Of a DNA stretch of 34,115 bases, positions 27,524-34,115 are shown one piece after another. The notes below the pieces were generated by a model. It was given only the letters and a program-made list of their open reading frames with translations, was not told the origin of the DNA and did not search any database. The DNA comes from an uncultured Bacteroidota bacterium. GTDB lineage: Bacteria; Bacteroidota; Bacteroidia; Chitinophagales; Chitinophagaceae. The position numbers and the translations under genes were made by a program. Numbering within the stretch: the first letter of the stretch is position 1; each line of letters begins with the position of its first letter. The stretch is taken from the NCBI GenBank assembly GCA_903821975.1, contig CAIJNJ010000242.1, positions 1 through 34,115 of the forward strand, in the 5' to 3' direction.

Positions 27524-28279
27524 ATGCGGTTTATTTATTTTTTACTCGCGGGTTTGATCTTTATTTCTTCCGGGGCTGTAGCCCAGATCGGTTATGGTCC
27601 TGAGGTAGGCTTCAATCTTTCCAACTATACCGGTAAGGTAAAGGGTAAAAATATAAGCAACAGCCCTAAATACGGCGGTATGTTTGGTGGTGACCTGGAA
27701 ATAGAAATGACAGACCACTTCTTTTTCCTGCCGGGACTTTTTTATTACCGCAATGGCTATGCAACAAACTACGAGGGCGGCACCAAAACCCTTGGCTTCA
27801 ACACTTTTGAATTGCCTGTCAATATAGAATACAAATTTGGCCCACCACTTAAAGTGAGGTTTTTCCTTGGCGCCGGTGCGTACGTTGGTTACAACCAGGG
27901 CGGCACTGTTATCGTATCCGCCTATCCGGTTTACAGTACTTACAATATAAACAGGGGTAATAACGCCACTGATGATATACGCAAGTTTGATGTGGGTGCG
28001 AGCGGATGGGGCGTTTTCCAGGTAACGCGTGGGTTGTTTCTGCGAGCCCGCTACCAGTATGGCTTTCTCAATATGCTGCCCCACGGCGATGCAAACAATT
28101 CTTTAAATAACCGCAGCTTCAGCCTGTCGGTTGGTTATATGTTCCCCGGCGACATGAGAGCGAAACAGGAACCTAAAATGGAGGAGGAAAGAGCAGAAAG
28201 GAAGGAACAGGAAAAAAGAAGAGAACAAAAGGAAAAAGAGAAGCAAAAAAATATGGAACGTGAAAGCGCTCCAAAATAA
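27524..28279 (+). CDS. Outer-membrane beta-barrel protein, tandem paralog 1, with charged C-terminal tail
   Basis: Signal peptide; IGYGPEVGFNLSNYTGKVKGKNISN...; C-terminal KMEEERAERKEQEKRREQKEKEKQK. Confidence 0.75.
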   Translation: MRFIYFLLAGLIFISSGAVAQIGYGPEVGFNLSNYTGKVKGKNISNSPKYGGMFGGDLEIEMTDHFFFLPGLFYYRNGYATNYEGGTKTLGFNTFELPVNIEYKFGPPLKVRFFLGAGAYVGYNQGGTVIVSAYPVYSTYNINRGNNATDDIRKFDVGASGWGVFQVTRGLFLRARYQYGFLNMLPHGDANNSLNNRSFSLSVGYMFPGDMRAKQEPKMEEERAERKEQEKRREQKEKEKQKNMERESAPK

Positions 28280-28333
28280 TATGCATTACCAACTCTTTCT
28301 TACCTACCGCTGTCTTTAATAAAAACTTTATCA

Positions 28334-29020
28334 ATGAGATCTCTGTTCATTTTAATTGCCCTCTGTGTTGTTAGCACCGATGTCTCCGCACAGATCAGTT
28401 TCGCACCTGAAATTGGCACCAACCTTAGCGCTTATAATACCAAAATAGACGGTGGTAGTATCGGGAACCGCGGGAAAGGCGGTATCCGCGCGGGTGTTAA
28501 GGCTGATATACCCTTCTGCGCTCATGTCTATATACAGCCCGGTGTGTTTTATGTGAATACCGGCGATATCCCACCACAAATGGCCGGCGGCTCAAATACT
28601 ACCCTTGACATCAACACGATCAACATACCTGTTCACTTTGTGTATAAACTTAAAGGTGGACGGGCAACAACTCCTTACTTCGGCGTAGGGCCTTTCCTGG
28701 GTATAAATATTAGTGGGAAAGCATCCTGGTCAAACGATGTTGTAATGCCTCAAAACCCGCCGCCGGTAAATCACGAGGCGTTAAGGGTCGGTTTCGGTCT
28801 CAATGATAATATCAAACGATACGATGGCGGTATCAGCACTATACTGGGGCTGCAACTACCAAACGGACTCTACGGACAGATACTCTTCCAGAGAGGGTTT
28901 GTAAATCTCAAACCGAGGGGCAATGCAGAAAACTCGATAACCAGTTTCAACGCGGCCATCAGCCTCGGTTATTCTTTTCATTGCTGCCACAAGCCAAAGA
29001 AAGTTGAGGAGAAAAAGTAA
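28334..29020 (+). CDS. Outer-membrane beta-barrel protein, tandem paralog 2
   Basis: ISFAPEIGTNLSAYNTKIDGGSIGNRGKGGIRAGVKADIPF; same arrangement as paralog 1. Confidence 0.75.
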   Translation: MRSLFILIALCVVSTDVSAQISFAPEIGTNLSAYNTKIDGGSIGNRGKGGIRAGVKADIPFCAHVYIQPGVFYVNTGDIPPQMAGGSNTTLDINTINIPVHFVYKLKGGRATTPYFGVGPFLGINISGKASWSNDVVMPQNPPPVNHEALRVGFGLNDNIKRYDGGISTILGLQLPNGLYGQILFQRGFVNLKPRGNAENSITSFNAAISLGYSFHCCHKPKKVEEKK

Positions 29021-29025
29021 CTCGC

Positions 29026-29033
29026 TATCTTTG
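29026..29033 (+). promoter_or_regulatory. Bacteroidota-type promoter for the third beta-barrel gene
   Basis: TTG at 29004..29006, 19 nt spacer, TATCTTTG at 29026..29033. Confidence 0.45.
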
Positions 29034-29054
29034 GTTGCTTTTCGCACTTATCCC

Positions 29055-29792
29055 ATGAGGTTCACTTGTCTTTTAGTAGTTACTTTATTCCTTATTTCCG
29101 GTACAGCCCATGCGCAGTTAGGTTTTGGGCCTGAGATAGGCGCGGGTATCAGCAATATGCGTTTTGCACCTCCGCTTTATCCCATAAACTATACTGCGGC
29201 CAGCACCAGCCCCATAGCGAGTAGTAAGATAGGCGGGCTCATAGACCTTCCGCTAAACAGGCACTTTTATTTCCAGGCAGGGATCTATGTGTCGCGCGAA
29301 GGGGCGATCAGGTCGTTCTCCTATTATAAGAATGACAGCTTTAATGAAGCCGTACACCAGACTCTTTATGTCAGTTATCTCGCTATGCCGCTCAATGTGA
29401 TCTACAAAGCAGGTATGCAAGGCAAGGGGCGTTTTTTCCTTGGACTCGGCGCAGTGCCTTCGTACATCATTGGTGGCAGGAACAAGTTGCAGGACCACCA
29501 GGTGTTTAATGACACACTTACCGTTACTAACGACAATGTAAAGGTATCGGTCGGCCATACACTCGGCGGCTTTGATATCGGCCTGAATATCACCACCGGC
29601 TATGAATTACCGACAGGGCTGTTTTTCCGTACCTATTATACCATTGGTATCAATGATATCGGTATCGGTACAGAAATAGACAAGAACAGGATGTGGGGTA
29701 TTGCAGCAGGCTATCTCTTTGGCAAGGGCCGTAATGTAAACAAAGAGGCAGATGATCTTATAGACAAGACTCCCGATCCCCCTGCCCCATAA
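29055..29792 (+). CDS. Outer-membrane beta-barrel protein, tandem paralog 3
   Basis: MRFTCLLVVTLFLISGTAHAQLGFGPEIGAGISNMRF...SSKIGGLIDLPLNRHFYFQAGIYVSREGA. Start at ATG 29055. Confidence 0.75.
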   Translation: MRFTCLLVVTLFLISGTAHAQLGFGPEIGAGISNMRFAPPLYPINYTAASTSPIASSKIGGLIDLPLNRHFYFQAGIYVSREGAIRSFSYYKNDSFNEAVHQTLYVSYLAMPLNVIYKAGMQGKGRFFLGLGAVPSYIIGGRNKLQDHQVFNDTLTVTNDNVKVSVGHTLGGFDIGLNITTGYELPTGLFFRTYYTIGINDIGIGTEIDKNRMWGIAAGYLFGKGRNVNKEADDLIDKTPDPPAP

Positions 29793-29802
29793 CACTTTTG
29801 GG

Positions 29803-29848
29803 TTTTGATTTTTACTTTTGACTTATCAGCTACTTTATCAGCTCATAA
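29803..29848. repeat. Composite family B + family A repeat between convergent genes
   Basis: gttttgatttttacttttgactt followed by atcagctactttatcagctcataatt; overlaps the glycosyltransferase stop. Confidence 0.5.
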
Positions 29849-30705
29849 TTCGTATAGCTAAGGTTCAAACCTATCTTCCGCTCCAGGAACATTTTTATCC
29901 TTTGCTTCAGCGTATACTTGTTCAGCGACATGTCATGTTTAAAATCCCAGTTTTGCAGCCTTATCCGCTCTTCCATCACTTTAGGGTGTGTGCCGGCGAA
30001 ACGGTCCAGTAAACGTATATCCTGGCTCATGTCATACTCCTCTGCCTTTACCACGTTCTTTTCCATCCACTCATCATCGTTCCACAACTTGCCAAATTCT
30101 TCATGTTTTTTCTGCAGCACTTTCGGCGCCTTCACTTTGCTGTAGTGGTATACATAAGCATCGAGCTGTTTTACTTTTAATTTCCGGTTATCTCCTATCC
30201 TGAAACCCTGTGCATCGCGGTAGGAATAAATGCTTTTATCGTTTCTCACAATGCGTATCTCCTGCTGGTATGCATCCGGGTCTATGATCATATAATCGTA
30301 CGAGCCGTGAAAGTGACGGTACTTAAGCAGCAACCCTTCTATCTCCTTATTATTAAGGTATTGCTCCATTCCTTTACGGATATTGTCGAGGTAGTCATGA
30401 TGCACTACCTCATCGCCCTGTATATAAAAGCACCAGTCGGTATCCGGGTCTATGGCGTGGAAAGCTTTATCGGTTTCCTGGGCCAGAACCTTGCCGCCCT
30501 CACGCAGGGTATCGTCCCACACTGTTTCTATAATTCTTATTTTATCGGGAGCAATGCCTTTTATCAGGCCGAGTGTATCATCTTCAGAATTACCTACCGC
30601 AACTACAAAATCGTCGCAAACGGGTAGGATAGACCTTATGGCTTCTTCTATTGGAAAATCAAATTTTACCGCGTTCCTGATAAACGTAAAACCTGTTACT
30701 TTCAT
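29830..30705 (-). CDS. Glycosyltransferase family 2-like protein
   Basis: MKVTGFTFIRNAVKFDFPIEEAIRSILPVCDDFVVAVGNSEDDTLGLIKGI...DWCFYIQGDEVVH: GT-A fold with DxD-like motif. Confidence 0.85.
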   Translation of the reverse strand: MKVTGFTFIRNAVKFDFPIEEAIRSILPVCDDFVVAVGNSEDDTLGLIKGIAPDKIRIIETVWDDTLREGGKVLAQETDKAFHAIDPDTDWCFYIQGDEVVHHDYLDNIRKGMEQYLNNKEIEGLLLKYRHFHGSYDYMIIDPDAYQQEIRIVRNDKSIYSYRDAQGFRIGDNRKLKVKQLDAYVYHYSKVKAPKVLQKKHEEFGKLWNDDEWMEKNVVKAEEYDMSQDIRLLDRFAGTHPKVMEERIRLQNWDFKHDMSLNKYTLKQRIKMFLERKIGLNLSYTNYELIK

Positions 30706-30927
30706 ACTTGGGCTATGCTTTATAGGGATCTGATAGGTCGCACAAAGGTCTTACATTCTTCAATAAATTCCCTGCAATCTGTGTGCCAGTTTACTTTAGT
30801 AGAACACATATAACAGAAATATTTCGCAATTTTGTTAAATATTATTGACTTACAGCATTTTATGAATATTTTTACTGTGTTTTATTAATTTTAACAACCT
30901 TTACTAACATTCTTTGCACATTAAGGC

Positions 30928-30935
30928 TAAATTTG
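30928..30935 (+). promoter_or_regulatory. Candidate -7 element upstream of the glucosaminidase gene
   Basis: TAAATTTG, 24 nt before the ATG at 30959, in an AT-rich intergenic region. Confidence 0.45.
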
Positions 30936-30958
30936 CAACCCCGCATTATTTTAAACAT

Positions 30959-31462
30959 ATGTTAGTAAGCAGGATATTCAAAATGGTTTTACTTGTACTG
31001 ATTCTATCGGTATCGGTAAACTATGCGAATGCTCAGAACAAGTGCTATATCTCCAATCACAAAATAATTGCTTCCATATTATCCCAGCGTTACGGTATAC
31101 CGGCGCAGGTGATACTGGCTATAGCTGCGGTGGAATCTTCCGGCGGACAAGGGCCTGCTGCTAAAGTGCTGAATAACCATTTCGGTATTGTAGGCAAGAA
31201 CAGTTTTATAAACAGGCGCGGCCACAAAAGCCGTTACAAACAATATAATAATGCACTTGCCTCATATATGGACTTTTGCAAGCTGATAAGCCACAAAAGG
31301 TTTTACAACAAACTTAAAGGCAATACCGACTGCACAGCATGGATAAAAGCAATAAGCCATTGCGGCTATTCAGAGCAACCTGAGCAGTGGGAGCAAAAGG
31401 TATTCGGTGTCCTTTCGACCATCAAAACACAGCCTGTTTTTACACTTGCTTTCGTTAAGTGA
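30959..31462 (+). CDS. Glucosaminidase (FlgJ/lysozyme subfamily 4-like) domain protein
   Basis: Signal peptide; ILSQRYGIPAQVILAIAAVESSGGQGPAAKVLNNHFGIVGKN, RYKQYNNALASYMDFCKLI. Confidence 0.85.
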   Translation: MLVSRIFKMVLLVLILSVSVNYANAQNKCYISNHKIIASILSQRYGIPAQVILAIAAVESSGGQGPAAKVLNNHFGIVGKNSFINRRGHKSRYKQYNNALASYMDFCKLISHKRFYNKLKGNTDCTAWIKAISHCGYSEQPEQWEQKVFGVLSTIKTQPVFTLAFVK

Positions 31463-31496
31463 TCTTTGTGATCATTTTCTGTGTATATATCACTAT

Positions 31497-31531
31497 TTTT
31501 ATTTTTGATTTTTCACTTTTGACTTTGCAAC
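31497..31531 (+). repeat. Family B repeat upstream of the 31536 gene
   Basis: tttttatttttgatttttcacttttgactttgcaa, same low-complexity family as 23031..23058 and 29803. Confidence 0.5.
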
Positions 31532-31535
31532 AGTT

Positions 31536-31934
31536 ATGTTTAAACTACACAGCATTGTTTTCACAGCTATTGTATTGTTATTCAGCCACAACATTTCTTT
31601 TGCACAGAAAGATAAGGACCGGGATAAACCATTTGCGAATGATGATAAGGTGTTGTTTGGCGGGTGCTGGTTTGTACCGCATAATTCCCAGGTAAACCTC
31701 AAATTCTCTGACTACTCCAATTTCGAATTTCACGATATCGACTCCAATGCGCGGGAAGTGGTGATCACCGGCAAATACCTGCTTGACGGCCACAACCTAT
31801 GGCTTATATACAATAACCGACCGAAACAAAAGTTCTACTTCTACAAAACCGATGGCGCTGATGAACATTTTGTGATCCGCGGCTATCCTTTAGAGACCAG
31901 TGAGTACCATTTTGTACACGGTAATTGTGAGTAA
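31536..31934 (+). CDS. Small secreted hypothetical protein
   Basis: Signal peptide MFKLHSIVFTAIVLLFSHNISFAQ; coherent 132-aa ORF. Confidence 0.6.
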   Translation: MFKLHSIVFTAIVLLFSHNISFAQKDKDRDKPFANDDKVLFGGCWFVPHNSQVNLKFSDYSNFEFHDIDSNAREVVITGKYLLDGHNLWLIYNNRPKQKFYFYKTDGADEHFVIRGYPLETSEYHFVHGNCE

Positions 31935-31937
31935 AAC

Positions 31938-32564
31938 TCATTTCAAATAATCACTTACTTTTTGCCGGATATGTTTTTTTACACTTTCCCACGTTTGCCC
32001 TTTCAGGCTCACCGGCTCCTCGCTTTCTTCGGCATCTGAGAAATAAGTTAACGCCTGCGGAATAGATATGAGTATCTGGTGATTGGGATATTTTTGGTTA
32101 TAGCTATTAATAATGTCTTCGACCAAATAATGGTTCAGTATTTCTGAAATATCCCAAAAATCTTTTTTCACACCCCGCTTCAATACTGCTGCAACCTTCA
32201 TTGCCATTATGTCCCTGATGCTGATGAGCCTAATTCCATTTTCAACTACTATAGCATCTATTAAAGAAAAATAATGGTGCTTAACAAAGTCCACTTTAAC
32301 GTCGCCTATGAAACCAAATAAACCAACCGGGTTATGCGTATTGCTGTATGTAAATTTTGAAAAATGCTTTTCCAATACCGGAACTATATCTTCTTGCCTG
32401 AAGTCAACGGTTGAAAACAGATCCAGATCGATGGAAACCCGGTGGCCATAATACAACGCAAGAGCAGTACCACCAACAAGATTAAAATCTTTTAATTCAG
32501 GAAGTTGCATCAACTCCTTTAATATATCCAGTGTCCTGGGTTCAACTGTGCTGTATTGTAACAT
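31938..32564 (-). CDS. AbiEii/AbiGii-type nucleotidyltransferase (toxin family)
   Basis: FNLVGGTALALYYGHRVSIDLDLFSTVDFRQEDI (GG..ALA, D.D motif), IRDIMAMKVAAVLKRGVKKDFWDISEILNHY. Confidence 0.88.
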   Translation of the reverse strand: MLQYSTVEPRTLDILKELMQLPELKDFNLVGGTALALYYGHRVSIDLDLFSTVDFRQEDIVPVLEKHFSKFTYSNTHNPVGLFGFIGDVKVDFVKHHYFSLIDAIVVENGIRLISIRDIMAMKVAAVLKRGVKKDFWDISEILNHYLVEDIINSYNQKYPNHQILISIPQALTYFSDAEESEEPVSLKGQTWESVKKHIRQKVSDYLK

Positions 32565-32821
32565 TTGTAATCGGTTAATTCATTATTCAAACAAGCACAG
32601 GCAAGATAAATTGTGGTAAGTGACAGCCATTTTGCATTTGTAAGTACGGACCTGATCTTGTCATCTCCATAAAATCTTCTGCAGGCCCGTATATCCGGCA
32701 CATCACCTCTTTCAAAAACACGCTCTATGATAAAAGCAGCCTTTTTATCATAGTCGAGCGTCTCGAAATTTATATCCCAAAAGATACGCTTATTCAGTTC
32801 TGGATGATTTCCGGCCTGCAT
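32519..32821 (-). CDS. Partner of the AbiEii-like gene (DUF6922-like), putative antitoxin component
   Basis: NKRIFWDINFETLDYDKKAAFIIERVFERGDVPDIRACRRFYGDDKIRSVLTNAKWLS; 46-nt overlap with the downstream nucleotidyltransferase gene. Confidence 0.7.
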   Translation of the reverse strand: MQAGNHPELNKRIFWDINFETLDYDKKAAFIIERVFERGDVPDIRACRRFYGDDKIRSVLTNAKWLSLTTIYLACACLNNELTDYKCYNTAQLNPGHWIY

Positions 32822-32852
32822 CTTATAAAATTACAATCTTTTTAAATGAGGT

Positions 32853-33920
32853 TCACTTTTTCCTCTTCGCCCTTTCGTATTGTAGCGGCCAGGGCATTTC
32901 GTCATAGCCCAGCTCTCTTGCCGCCATTAGCGGGAAGTACGGATCGCGGAGCAATTCACGTGCCATGAAAATAAGATCGGCCTGGCCATCAGCGAGTATG
33001 GCCTCAGCCTGAGCAGGCTCTACAATGATACCAACGGCACCGCTGATAATGCCTGTTTTTCGCACCGCTTCTGCAAATGGCACCTGGTAATTGGGCTTCG
33101 CCGGGATTTTGGCATAAGACACCACCCCTCCCGATGAGCAATCCATTACATCCACCTTGCCCTTCACCATTTCTGCAAGCCTTACGGAATCATCCACCTG
33201 CCAGCCATCAGCCACCCAGTCGCTTGCAGATATGCGCAGGAACAGCGGAAGATCCTGCGGCAATACACTGCGGATGGCATCGATCACTTCCATAAGAAAG
33301 CGCGTGCGGTTCTCAAAAGATCCGCCATATTCATCTGTGCGCTTATTGCTTAATGGCGATAAAAACTCATTGATGAGGTAGCCATGTGCACCATGTATCT
33401 CTATCACTTTAAACCCTGCAGTCAATGCGCGCACCGCAGCGGCTTTAAAATCGGCAACGATCTTTTTGATATCTTCCTTCGTCAACTCCATGGGCGTGTC
33501 CTTCTCTTCAGAGAAAGCAAGCGCGCTGGGCGCTACAGTTTTCCAGCCACCGTGCGATGGCGGTATCAGTTTATCATTGTTCCATGGCTCGGTGACGCTG
33601 GCTTTGCGGCCTGCATGTGCCAATTGCATGCCGGGTACGCTGCCTTGTTGTATAATGAAGTGTGTTATCTTCTTAAGCTGTTCTATGTGCTCATCCTTCC
33701 ATATACCCAGGTCGTGCGGTGAAATTCGCCCCCCGGGGTTTACTGCTGTGGCTTCTGTAAACACAAGGGCGGCTCCGCCCACCGCCCTGCTGCCCAGGTG
33801 CACAAAATGCCAGTCATTCGCAAAGCCATCTTCGCTGGAGTACTGGCACATAGGCGAGACAACAATACGGTTCTTTAAAGTGATACTTCTTATCTGCAAG
33901 GGTGTGAAGAGGTGTGGCAT
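32853..33920 (-). CDS. NADH:flavin oxidoreductase, Old Yellow Enzyme family (YqjM/NamA-like)
   Basis: MPHLFTPLQIRSITLKNRIVVSPMCQYSSEDGFANDWHFVHLGSRAVGGAALVFTEATAV, EIHGAHGYLINEFLSPLSNKRTDEYGGSFENRTRF. Confidence 0.95.
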   Translation of the reverse strand: MPHLFTPLQIRSITLKNRIVVSPMCQYSSEDGFANDWHFVHLGSRAVGGAALVFTEATAVNPGGRISPHDLGIWKDEHIEQLKKITHFIIQQGSVPGMQLAHAGRKASVTEPWNNDKLIPPSHGGWKTVAPSALAFSEEKDTPMELTKEDIKKIVADFKAAAVRALTAGFKVIEIHGAHGYLINEFLSPLSNKRTDEYGGSFENRTRFLMEVIDAIRSVLPQDLPLFLRISASDWVADGWQVDDSVRLAEMVKGKVDVMDCSSGGVVSYAKIPAKPNYQVPFAEAVRKTGIISGAVGIIVEPAQAEAILADGQADLIFMARELLRDPYFPLMAARELGYDEMPWPLQYERAKRKK

Positions 33921-33936
33921 GGAGTAAAATTACAAC

Positions 33937-33972
33937 GTCTGAACTATGATTCTCGTCTGAACCTTGATTCTC
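33937..33972. repeat. Family D repeat: two tandem 18-bp units upstream of the OYE gene
   Basis: GTCTGAACTATGATTCTC / GTCTGAACCTTGATTCTC (16/18 identical), followed by ATGATTTAAGGATGGAAGGAT. Confidence 0.65.
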
Positions 33973-34115
33973 ATGATTTAAGGATGGAAGGATATGGATC
34001 TTTTGCGCACCTGAATGCCCCAATTATCTTAAAATAAAAATCAAAGAGGAATGGGGCAAGTCACGTTGTAATTAATTGATAATGAACGATTTGTATATTT
34101 AAGGATTGCCCCACA

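Noticed and set aside
30720-30925. Possible small RNA or tRNA in the long AT-rich intergenic region
   Set aside because: No structure beyond AT-richness and a promoter-like motif could be supported.
1-34115. CRISPR array, integrase/transposase or prophage
   Set aside because: No regularly spaced direct repeats with unique spacers and no recombinase, transposase or phage structural genes were recognised.

Overview
The window is a Bacteroidota chromosome segment, probably Chitinophagaceae-like (inferred from T9SS sorting tail, TonB/porin families, TAnnTTTG promoter-like motifs and DUF4293). Housekeeping genes recognised: korB (partial), mutL, serS, M24 aminopeptidase, dgt-like, queA, nadC, a diacylglycerol-kinase-like gene, beta carbonic anhydrase, an LpxD-like acyltransferase, class IV aminotransferase and OYE-family oxidoreductase. 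Accessory content: (i) a very large lectin/Ig-like repeat adhesin with a T9SS tail, interrupted by one in-frame TAA inside a 432-bp higher-order repeat; (ii) a TonB receptor plus a secreted partner; (iii) a three-gene HigBA-like cluster with an undescribed third gene; (iv) an AbiEii-like nucleotidyltransferase overlapping its partner gene; (v) three tandem beta-barrel proteins; (vi) a four-helix-bundle (S23/IVP-like) gene enclosed by 37-bp inverted repeats between serS and a DUF4293 gene. The most distinctive pattern is a set of short palindromic or low-complexity repeat families at gene boundaries. At nine genes the stop codon lies inside or at the edge of such a repeat, and another family carrying a promoter-like motif sits just 5' of several start codons. 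No rRNA, tRNA, CRISPR array or classical transposase was recognised. All product names come from reading the proteins by eye; no database search was run.
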